Made by a program: the position numbers and the translations under genes | Notes under the pieces: generated by a model | The model's input: only the letters and a program-made list of their open reading frames with translations | The model's database searches: none | Told to the model about the DNA's origin: nothing | NCBI GenBank assembly: GCA_934796775.1 | Contig: CAKVPH010000040.1 | Coordinates: 1 to 5,638, forward strand | Length of the DNA: 5,638 nt | Source of the DNA: an uncultured Clostridia bacterium | Lineage (GTDB): Bacteria; Bacillota; Clostridia; Christensenellales; Borkfalkiaceae | Direction of reading: 5' to 3' | Shown: positions 1 to 4,894 of the stretch, one piece after another | Numbering within the stretch: position 1 is the first letter of the stretch | Layout: each line of letters starts with the position of its first letter

Positions 1-39
1 AGTCCGGTACAATACCGAACTCAATCTCAAATAATTTAA
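1..39 (+). CDS. C-terminal tail of IS3-family OrfB transposase (partial)
   Basis: Reading from base 1 in frame gives SPVQYRTQSQII followed by TAA at 37-39, about 30 bases before the element terminus. Many IS3-family OrfB (DDE integrase, rve_3) proteins end with a GLSPVxYR-type motif just before the right inverted repeat, so the match is both in sequence and in position. The catalytic core and the start are outside the window. The same tail, with His replacing the second-last Gln, is encoded on the opposite strand at the far end. The assignment rests on a short motif recalled from the family. Confidence 0.65.
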   Translation, partial: SPVQYRTQSQII

Positions 40-69
40 TTGGATTTTTTGTCCAAACTTTGGGGTTCA
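1..69 (+). mobile_element. 3' (right) end of an IS3-family-like insertion sequence, truncated by the window edge
   Basis: This is the right-hand tip of an insertion sequence whose body lies to the left of the window. The element ends in TTTGGGGTTCA at 59-69, which fits the TGAACC...GGTTCA type of IS3-family terminus. A near copy in opposite orientation occupies 5570-5638; after one T is removed from a T-run, only about three further bases differ. The element boundary is placed at 69 because the two copies stop matching there. The target duplication cannot be judged because the other end of each element is outside the window. The subgroup within the IS3 family is not decided by this short piece. 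Confidence 0.75.
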
Positions 70-99
70 CATCAAAATCAGACGGTTGTTTTTTTAAGT

Positions 100-300
100 T
101 TATTTCTTCGGAGATTTGTTTGGCTTTTTTTGGTGGCACATACGACACATAGAGCATCCCGCACATCCGGAGCAACCGGCACAGGTCGATTTTCCGCTCT
201 TTTTCTGTTTTACAAGATAAACTATTATCAAAACCACTACGGCGATTAAAACCGCGCCAACAAGTAGTCCGCCGATATTATTTTTTAACCATTCAAACAT
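100..300 (-). CDS. FeoB-associated Cys-rich membrane protein
   Basis: A 66-residue protein with one membrane segment (about residues 9-30), then a basic linker (KQKKSGK), then six cysteines at 40, 43, 46, 49, 52 and 55 in an unbroken C-x2-C ladder, and a Lys-rich tail. This is the layout of the FeoB_associated family (PF12669), small proteins found beside feoB in many Firmicutes and Bacteroidetes and thought to assist FeoB, though the exact role is not settled. The cysteine part probably faces the cytoplasm (positive-inside rule) and could hold iron or another thiophilic metal; that is inference. It starts 60 bases after the feoB stop and has a strong AAAGGAGGG ribosome site, so it is the last gene of the feo operon. 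The IS end lies 30 bases past its stop codon, and no terminator is visible in between. Confidence 0.88.
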   Translation of the reverse strand: MFEWLKNNIGGLLVGAVLIAVVVLIIVYLVKQKKSGKSTCAGCSGCAGCSMCRMCHQKKPNKSPKK

Positions 301-360
301 ATATGCGCCCTCCTTTTTTATTCTTTGCCTCTTTTAATTTTTGATGTGTTTACTAAAAAA

Positions 361-2907
361 TTACTTTTTTTCGGCAAGTTTTTCGTTTAACGTGGTAGAT
401 TCTTTATACGGTCTTACGAGCATATAAACGATAGCTGCGATAGCTAAAACCGCAAATATAACGCCTAATATACCGGTAAAGAGCGAGATTGAATCATTTG
501 CAAGTCTACCAGTGAAGAGCTTACCGAGCTGATTTACTATAAACGCTATAACGTAAGCAAATCCGCACTGATAACCGATAGCAAACCACGTCCATTTTGC
601 GTTATTCATTTCTCTCTTGATTGCGCCGATAGCAGCAAAGCAAGGAGCGCAAAGAAGGTTGAATACAAGGAAGCTGAGACCCGAAACGGTAGTGAACGCA
701 CCGGCAATACCTGAAGTGCTGCCGTACAAAATCCCCATCGTACCAACGATGTTTTCTTTTGCAACGATACCTGTTACGGACGCAACGGTTGCCTGCCAGT
801 TACCGAATCCCAAAGGCGCGAATATCCAGCACAGAGCAGTACCGATTTTAGCTAATATACTGTAGTCCATCTGATCTTCGGTTAAAAGTCCGAAACCTTG
901 ATCGGGAGCCCATCCGAAGTAGCTTAAGAACCAAATAACTATAGTAGAAAGAAGAATTATCGTTCCGGCTTTTTTAATGAACGACCAGCCTCTTTCCCAC
1001 ATGCTTCTTAAAACGTTGCTAACTGTAGGCCAGTGATATGCAGGAAGTTCCATAACGAACGGAGCAGGATCGCCGGCAAACATCTTGGTTTTCTTAAGTA
1101 TAATACCTGAAACGATTATTGCGGCAATTCCGAGGAAGTACGCAAACGGAGCAACCCACCATGCGCCGCCGAATACAACGCCTGCAATCATTGCGATGAA
1201 CGGAACTTTTGCTCCGCACGGCATAAAAGTAGTCGTCATAATCGTCATTCTGCGGTCACGTTCGTTTTCAATTGTTCTTGAAGCCATTATGCCCGGGATA
1301 CCGCAACCGGTACCGATAAGCATAGGTATGAATGATTTACCGGATAAACCGAATTTTCTAAATATTCTGTCAAGTACGAAAGCAATACGCGACATATAAC
1401 CGCAGCTTTCCAAAAATGCAAGGAAGATAAACAGAACGAATATCTGAGGTACAAAGCCTAAAACTGCGCCAACACCGGCAATAATACCGTCTACTATAAC
1501 GCCGCGAAGAACAGCATTGCAGTGAATAGCGTCAAGTCCGTTGCCTACAAGTACCGGGATACCGGGTACCCAAACGCCGTAATCGGCAGGATCGGGAGCT
1601 TCATATCCGAAAGAGTCAACCTTATTGATAGCATCTGCCAACTCCGAAATCTTAGAGGTAACGCTTTCGGTCGTCATATCTTCGTCGTTAGTTACGTCAT
1701 AAGTTGCTTCAGCATAATCGGGGTTATCTTTAATAGCTGCGTAGAATGCATCGATTGAGGCTTTTGCAACTTTTGCGTCATAATCTTCGCTTTCAGCGTC
1801 GAAAGCAGCTTTTACGTCGTCGATACCTTCGTAGCCTTTTTCTTTAGCATAATCAAGGTAACCGGAAATTACAGTGCTTGCGTCGTCATATTCTTTTGAA
1901 ACGACGCTGTATTTATCGCCTGCTTCATTCTTTTCGATTCCTAAAAGATGGAAGCCGTCGCCGAATACGCCATCGTTTACCCAGTCGGTACACCAACCGC
2001 CTACGGTAGTAACAGAAATAAAGTAAACTAAGAACATGATTACTGCAAATATGGGAAGTGCAGCCCAACGGTTTGTTACAACGCGGTCGATTTTATCCGA
2101 AACTGAAAGCTGACCGGCATTCTTTTTCTTGTAGCAGTTCTTTAAAACTTCGGCTATGTAAACGTATCTTTCGTTAGTGATAATGCTTTCTGCGTCGTCG
2201 TCAAGTTCTTTTTCAGCTGCCTGAATATCGTTTTCGATATGCTTCATAACGTTTTCGGAAACGTTCAGGTTAGCCTTAACTTTATCGTCGCGTTCAAAAA
2301 TTTTAATTGCATACCATCTCTGTTGTTCTTCGGGAAGGTTATGAACCGCAGCTTCTTCGATATGAGCAAGCGCATGTTCTACAACACCCGAGAAAGTGTG
2401 CTGAGGAACGGTTTTCCCGCTATTTGCGGCTTTAATAGCCTCCTCGGCAGCTTCCATAACGCCGTCGCCTTTAAGTGCGGAAATCTCTACGATTTTGCAA
2501 CCGAGCTGACGAGACAATTCGTTTGTGTTAATCTTATCGCCGTTCTTTCTTACGACGTCCATCATGTTGAGCGCGATAACTACGGGGATACCGAGTTCTA
2601 CAAGTTGAGTTGTAAGATAAAGGTTTCTTTCAAGGTTGGTAGCGTCGATAATATTAAGTATCGCATTAGGACGTTCGTTGATAAGATAATTTCTTGCAAC
2701 GACTTCTTCCAAAGTGTAAGGTGAAAGCGAATAAATACCGGGAAGGTCGGTAATCGTAACGCCTTCATGCTTTTTAAGTTTACCCTCTTTTTTCTCTACC
2801 GTAACGCCCGGCCAGTTGCCTACGAACTGGTTAGAACCCGTCAAGGCGTTAAACAACGTCGTTTTGCCGCAGTTTGGGTTACCTGCAAGCGCAATTTTAA
2901 TATCCAT
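361..2907 (-). CDS. feoB: Ferrous iron transport protein B (GTP-dependent Fe2+ permease)
   Basis: FeoB moves Fe2+ across the cytoplasmic membrane. The N-terminal G domain shows G1 GNPNCGKTT (9-17), GVTVE (34-38), G3 DLPG (54-57), G4 NMMD (114-117) and G5 SALKGDG (143-149). A helical cytosolic domain follows (about 170-265). The first membrane helix is near 283-303. The core then shows FVPQIFVLFIFLAFLE (485-500), CGYMSR (502-507), GTGCGIPGIMASR (532-544), MPCGAKVP (562-569) and the second gate LLCAPC (751-756), ending with helices near 773-795 and 807-831. At 848 residues it is longer than E. coli FeoB (773). The extra length is a hydrophilic acidic insert at about 311-445, between the first helix and the rest of the permease, predicted to be outside the cell. 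The ATG has an AAAGGAGAG ribosome site 5 bases upstream. All nucleotide-binding motifs and gate cysteines are intact, so the gene looks functional. Confidence 0.97.
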   Translation of the reverse strand: MDIKIALAGNPNCGKTTLFNALTGSNQFVGNWPGVTVEKKEGKLKKHEGVTITDLPGIYSLSPYTLEEVVARNYLINERPNAILNIIDATNLERNLYLTTQLVELGIPVVIALNMMDVVRKNGDKINTNELSRQLGCKIVEISALKGDGVMEAAEEAIKAANSGKTVPQHTFSGVVEHALAHIEEAAVHNLPEEQQRWYAIKIFERDDKVKANLNVSENVMKHIENDIQAAEKELDDDAESIITNERYVYIAEVLKNCYKKKNAGQLSVSDKIDRVVTNRWAALPIFAVIMFLVYFISVTTVGGWCTDWVNDGVFGDGFHLLGIEKNEAGDKYSVVSKEYDDASTVISGYLDYAKEKGYEGIDDVKAAFDAESEDYDAKVAKASIDAFYAAIKDNPDYAEATYDVTNDEDMTTESVTSKISELADAINKVDSFGYEAPDPADYGVWVPGIPVLVGNGLDAIHCNAVLRGVIVDGIIAGVGAVLGFVPQIFVLFIFLAFLESCGYMSRIAFVLDRIFRKFGLSGKSFIPMLIGTGCGIPGIMASRTIENERDRRMTIMTTTFMPCGAKVPFIAMIAGVVFGGAWWVAPFAYFLGIAAIIVSGIILKKTKMFAGDPAPFVMELPAYHWPTVSNVLRSMWERGWSFIKKAGTIILLSTIVIWFLSYFGWAPDQGFGLLTEDQMDYSILAKIGTALCWIFAPLGFGNWQATVASVTGIVAKENIVGTMGILYGSTSGIAGAFTTVSGLSFLVFNLLCAPCFAAIGAIKREMNNAKWTWFAIGYQCGFAYVIAFIVNQLGKLFTGRLANDSISLFTGILGVIFAVLAIAAIVYMLVRPYKESTTLNEKLAEKK

Positions 2908-2996
2908 ATGTTCTCTCCTTTATTTTCGGATTGATTTATTACCTGAATTTAATTAAGTTTTACTAAAACTTTTTACCTTATGACTTTAGGCCGATA

Positions 2997-3218
2997 TTAT
3001 TCAACTTCTATCATTTCGGCGTCGGCTTTTCTGAGAGACAACTCATAGCCTCTTACAGTGATTTCCACAGGATCGCCGAGCGGTGCAACTTTACGAACGT
3101 AAATGCTCGTGCCTTTGGTTATGCCCATGTCCATTATTCTGCGTTTAACCGCGCCTATGCCGTTGATTTTCAGCACTTTTACGGTTTCGCCGATTTTGAC
3201 GTCTTTTAACGTTTTCAT
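2997..3218 (-). CDS. feoA: FeoA family protein, canonical form
   Basis: A 73-residue cytoplasmic SH3-like protein that partners FeoB. It has the full family signature: IGETVKVLKINGIG (9-22), RRIMDMGITKG (26-36), APLGDPVEI (45-53) and RGYELSLRKADA (56-67). Length and motifs match stand-alone FeoA proteins. The ATG follows AAGGAGA at a spacing of 6 bases. It lies 89 bases upstream of feoB and 144 bases downstream of a second, more divergent feoA-like gene, all on the same strand and so probably in one transcript. FeoA is required for full FeoB activity in several bacteria, but its mechanism is not agreed. Confidence 0.95.
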   Translation of the reverse strand: MKTLKDVKIGETVKVLKINGIGAVKRRIMDMGITKGTSIYVRKVAPLGDPVEITVRGYELSLRKADAEMIEVE

Positions 3219-3306
3219 CTTTTATCTCCTTGTTTGAAAAGTTTATATTTTTCAGTTTTTATTTTTAACTTTTAGTTTTTATCGGTATAATTAATTTTAG
3301 TCGGAT

Positions 3307-3350
3307 TTAGTCGCTCTCAGCATTTATTTTTTTAAGCTGAGAGCGACTAA
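3307..3350 (-). other. Strong hairpin between the two feoA genes
   Basis: TTAGTCGCTCTCAGC (3307-3321) and its exact complement (3336-3350) form a perfect 15-base stem with a 14-base A/T loop. It begins 12 bases after the stop of the first feoA. On the feo transcript it is followed by AATCCGACTAAAA, not by a U-run, so it looks more like a stability or processing element, or a weak attenuator, than a full intrinsic terminator. Confidence 0.6.
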
Positions 3351-3362
3351 GGTTACACTTTA

Positions 3363-3575
3363 TTATACCATAATTCTTTGCGCCATCTCGCGGCTGATTG
3401 CTACTCTTACTTCTTTTACGCTGACTATTACGTTACCGCCTATGGAATTTATAAGGCTTACGTTCGCGCCTACGACAAATCCCATATCTTCAAGATGTTT
3501 TTTTACTTCGGGGCTGCCCCCTATTTTCTTTATTATGTTATCCGTGCCGGTATCGGCAAGTGTTAAAGGAATCAT
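3363..3575 (-). CDS. feoA: FeoA-like protein, divergent first copy of the feo operon
   Basis: A 70-residue FeoA-domain protein and the first gene after the feo promoter. It keeps the core LEDMGFVVGANVSLIN (28-43) and a shortened strand pair, GGNVIVSVKEVRVAISREMAQRIMV, ending exactly at the FeoA C-terminal Ile-x-Val. It lacks the APLGDP and RGYxLSLRK signatures of the second copy; GGN and EVRVAISRE stand in their places. Tandem feoA genes ahead of feoB are common in Clostridia, and this shorter, looser form is typically the upstream one. The ATG has AAGGAGA 5 bases upstream. The work of the two copies may be split, but nothing in the sequence says how. Confidence 0.9.
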   Translation of the reverse strand: MIPLTLADTGTDNIIKKIGGSPEVKKHLEDMGFVVGANVSLINSIGGNVIVSVKEVRVAISREMAQRIMV

Positions 3576-3622
3576 ATTACTCTCCTTATTTATCGCAAAG
3601 TTATGTTTGATTTAATCTTTTT

Positions 3623-3638
3623 GTTAGCCTTAGCTAAC
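3623..3638. promoter_or_regulatory. Operator palindrome 1, GTTAGC-N4-GCTAAC, in the feo leader
   Basis: GTTAGCCTTAGCTAAC has the same arms as palindrome 2. The two centres are 34 bases apart, close to three turns of the helix, which would put bound dimers on the same face. It sits in the leader between the feo promoter and the first feoA. Confidence 0.72.
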
Positions 3639-3656
3639 TCAATTCAAAAAAACTAA

Positions 3657-3672
3657 GTTAGCACTCGCTAAC
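3657..3672. promoter_or_regulatory. Operator palindrome 2, GTTAGC-N4-GCTAAC, at the feo start site
   Basis: GTTAGCACTCGCTAAC is a perfect 6+6 inverted repeat with a 4-base centre. It begins about two bases downstream of the predicted feo start site, where a bound repressor would block the polymerase. The half site resembles the TTAGG/GGTTAG halves of DtxR-family boxes. Binding by the adjacent repressor is inference. Confidence 0.75.
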
Positions 3673-3680
3673 CATTTTAA

Positions 3681-3709
3681 AGTATATGCATTTAAAAGCA
3701 GAATGTCAA
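3681..3709 (-). promoter_or_regulatory. Predicted sigma-A promoter of the feo operon
   Basis: On the minus strand, TTGACA (3704-3709) and TATACT (3681-3686) are separated by exactly 17 bases. The start site is expected near 3674, giving a leader of about 100 bases before the first feoA. A/T-rich runs lie directly upstream (3711-3755) and could act as an UP element. Two palindromic operators lie at and beyond the start site. Confidence 0.8.
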
Positions 3710-3754
3710 CAATTTTTACCATATTTTTCGAAAAAAAATAAAAAAATTAAAAAA

Positions 3755-3776
3755 TACGCAAAATATAACTTGCGTA
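3755..3776. repeat. Inverted repeat overlapping the possible plus-strand -35
   Basis: TACGCAA (3755-3761) and TTGCGTA (3770-3776) are perfect inverted arms with an 8-base centre. The right arm contains the candidate -35 box. It could be a further regulator site of a different type from the GTTAGC palindromes, or chance. Confidence 0.35.
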
Positions 3777-3798
3777 AAACTTGTTGCTATGTTAAAAT
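3770..3798 (+). promoter_or_regulatory. Possible promoter of the DtxR-family gene
   Basis: TTGCGT (3770-3775) and TAAAAT (3793-3798) are 17 bases apart, with a start expected near 3805 and a leader of nearly 200 bases. Palindrome 3 would lie at about +16 to +31. It stands back to back with the feo promoter across an A/T-rich spacer. A closer start from the TATAAT motifs at 3970 or 3984 is an alternative, but neither has a good -35. Confidence 0.45.
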
Positions 3799-3820
3799 AT
3801 TACATGATTTTAAAAATTGC

Positions 3821-3836
3821 ATTAGCATATGCTAAC
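3821..3836. promoter_or_regulatory. Operator palindrome 3, ATTAGC-N4-GCTAAC, on the repressor side
   Basis: ATTAGCATATGCTAAC repeats the arm of the other two, with A for G at the first base. Its central 14 bases, TTAGCATATGCTAA, are a perfect palindrome. It lies 166 bases upstream of the repressor start and shortly after a possible plus-strand promoter, which suggests autoregulation. Confidence 0.68.
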
Positions 3837-3876
3837 AAGAAATTTTACTTTTTAGTAAGCCAAAAAACACATTAAA

Positions 3877-3910
3877 ATGCTTTTTATGGCGACTCTATCG
3901 CAAAAAGCAT
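3877..3910 (+). other. Hairpin in the leader of the DtxR-family gene
   Basis: ATGCTTTTT (3877-3885) pairs fully with AAAAAGCAT (3902-3910). After a 3-base bulge, GCGA (3889-3892) pairs with TCGC (3898-3901) over a 5-base loop. No T-run follows on the plus strand, so it is not a standard terminator in that direction. If transcription starts near 3805, it is a leader structure. Confidence 0.4.
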
Positions 3911-3960
3911 AAATAATCGTTTGAAAATTTTATAAAATCTATATTTTAAAAGGATATATA

Positions 3961-3988
3961 TTTTTCATATATAATTTTTCATATATAA
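3961..3988 (+). repeat. Tandem 14-base duplication just upstream of the repressor ribosome site
   Basis: TTTTTCATATATAA occurs twice in direct tandem (3961-3974 and 3975-3988). Each copy creates a TATAAT (3970-3975 and 3984-3989), so it may supply -10 elements. It could also be a slippage-prone repeat that alters expression of the repressor. Confidence 0.6.
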
Positions 3989-4001
3989 TAAGGAAAGAGA
4001 A

Positions 4002-4376
4002 ATGAAAATGCAAGAATCGGGTGAAATGTATCTTGAAACGATATACGTTTTATCAAAACAACAAAAATTTGTAAGATCGATCGATATAAGCGAATATATG
4101 GGATATTCTAAACCGAGCGTAAGTCGCGCGGTGTCGCTTTTACACTCCGCGGGATACATTCTTATTGATAAAGAAGGTTATATCGCCCTTACCGAAAGCG
4201 GAAGAGAAATTGCCGTAAAAATTTACGACCGCCATATAGTGCTAAGCAAAGTGTTGATGCATCTGGGCGTAAGCGAACAGACGGCAAAAGCCGACGCGTG
4301 CAAAATAGAACACGACATAAGCGACGAAACTTTTGAAGCGATAAAAAAACACATTCATCAAAATTCACTAAAATAA
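4002..4376 (+). CDS. DtxR/MntR-family metal-dependent transcriptional repressor
   Basis: A 124-residue DNA-binding repressor. A winged helix-turn-helix spans about residues 8-68, with a recognition helix near YSKPSVSRAVSLL (35-47) and a wing around DKEGYIALTESG (56-67). The dimerisation and metal domain spans about 69-118. The metal residues line up with DtxR: Met9 (DtxR Met10), Cys100 (Cys102), Glu103 (Glu105) and His104 (His106). His78 of the ancillary site is kept, but DtxR Glu83 is Ser82 and His98 is Lys96. MntR would have Asp and Glu at the first two positions. The set therefore points to Fe2+ sensing, as inference. There is no C-terminal SH3 domain, so the length is MntR-like. AAGGAAAG lies just upstream of ATG 4002; a second ATG at 4008 is possible. 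Divergence from feo and the shared palindromes make feo the likely target. Confidence 0.92.
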   Translation: MKMQESGEMYLETIYVLSKQQKFVRSIDISEYMGYSKPSVSRAVSLLHSAGYILIDKEGYIALTESGREIAVKIYDRHIVLSKVLMHLGVSEQTAKADACKIEHDISDETFEAIKKHIHQNSLK

Positions 4377-4383
4377 AAATTAC

Positions 4384-4420
4384 GCCGCGGATAAAGTTTT
4401 AGCATTATCCGCGGCATTTT
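4384..4420 (+). terminator. Intrinsic terminator of the DtxR-family gene
   Basis: GCCGCGGATAA (4384-4394) and TTATCCGCGGC (4405-4415) form a perfect 11-base GC-rich stem with a 10-base loop, followed by ATTTTTAAT. It starts 7 bases after the stop codon of the repressor gene. The opposite strand also shows a T-rich tail, so it may work in both directions. Confidence 0.85.
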
Positions 4421-4438
4421 TAATAAAAACTATTCGAT

Positions 4439-4482
4439 AATCGACTTATAGCGGCACTTTTTAGCTTTAGTCGATTTTTTTT
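4439..4482 (+). terminator. Second terminator-like hairpin with a T-run
   Basis: AATCGACT (4439-4446) pairs with AGTCGATT (4469-4476), with further imperfect pairing of ATAGC with GCTTT inside. A run of T continues to 4482. It may back up the first terminator on the plus strand. It also sits directly after the end of the minus-strand glycosidase-like frame, whose stop codon lies in the T-run. Confidence 0.55.
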
Positions 4483-4765
4483 ATTTCAATTTATACAACT
4501 TTACGTCGTCATATAAACCGACCGGAATTATCCCCGTTCGGGTTCCGTTTTTCCATTCCGTGCCAAAAGAATTCTGGCGGGTTAAAATAAGTTCTATTTT
4601 AATCTTTCCGTCTTTAACATTAAAATCTGTTTTATATGGCAAAAACGCCATAGCTTTATCGTTTATATAACACACTGCCGCTTTTAAATCTCGGGATATA
4701 AGTCGGTTATCGGGCAATTCGGCATATCTTTTACTTGTTAAAATGTTTAATATAACGGCATATAT
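4481..4765 (-). pseudogene. Possible remnant of a glycosidase C-terminal domain
   Basis: This frame is open for 94 codons on the minus strand but has no ATG with a ribosome site near its upstream end. The only start giving a tidy small protein is a TTG at 4715-4717, which also lacks a ribosome site. The peptide reads like real protein: AAVCYINDKAMAFLPYKTDF, then a β-strand pattern KIKIELILTRQNSFG, ending GIIPVGLYDDVKLYKLK. This recalls the galactose-binding-like C-terminus of bacterial glycosidases (xVYVNGKxxGxLxxPYxxDI... RNxFG... GLxxxVxL). The likeness is from memory and weak. If right, the 5' part of the gene is gone, and the DUF975 promoter now lies where it would continue. Alternatives are a small uncharacterised protein with a TTG start or a chance frame. 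Confidence 0.4.
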
Positions 4766-4789
4766 TTATGTGAAAAATACGCAAAAACC

Positions 4790-4818
4790 TTGACAAACGT
4801 AATTTTCTTTCATATAAT
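4790..4818 (+). promoter_or_regulatory. Consensus sigma-A promoter of the DUF975 gene
   Basis: TTGACA (4790-4795) and TATAAT (4813-4818) are both perfect and 17 bases apart. The start is expected near 4825, giving a leader of about 70 bases. No GTTAGC-type palindrome is present, so this gene does not appear to belong to the iron regulon. AATCAA (4832-4837) could pair with TTGATT (4869-4874) in the leader, but the stem is weak. Confidence 0.82.
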
Positions 4819-4894
4819 ATTCCGTGATATAAATCAATAGGCGATTAAAAAAAATTTATTTTATGCCGTTGATTGAAAAAAAGGAGAATTTGTT

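Noticed and set aside
40..249. 69-codon plus-strand frame spanning the left IS boundary and the FeoB companion gene
   Set aside because: It begins inside the IS end and runs antisense to a well-supported gene; its low-complexity peptide is a shadow.
2239..2724. 161-codon plus-strand open frame inside feoB, with other plus-strand frames at 617-865, 1085-1399 and 1522-1758
   Set aside because: All are antisense to an intact, motif-complete feoB, and their peptides show no recognisable family features.
2955..2971. AAGTTTT-ACT-AAAACTT stem between feoA and feoB
   Set aside because: A 7-base, almost purely A/T stem in AT-rich DNA is expected by chance and has no U-run in the direction of transcription.
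3378..3566. Plus-strand frame antisense to the first feoA
   Set aside because: It lies wholly within a FeoA-domain gene on the other strand and has a Tyr/Phe-rich peptide typical of a shadow frame.
3965..4159. Minus-strand frame overlapping the start of the repressor gene
   Set aside because: It is antisense to the DtxR-family gene and has no ribosome site.
4825..4894. Possible riboswitch in the DUF975 leader
   Set aside because: Only a weak AATCAA/TTGATT pairing is visible in about 70 bases; there is no conserved aptamer core or terminator/antiterminator pair.
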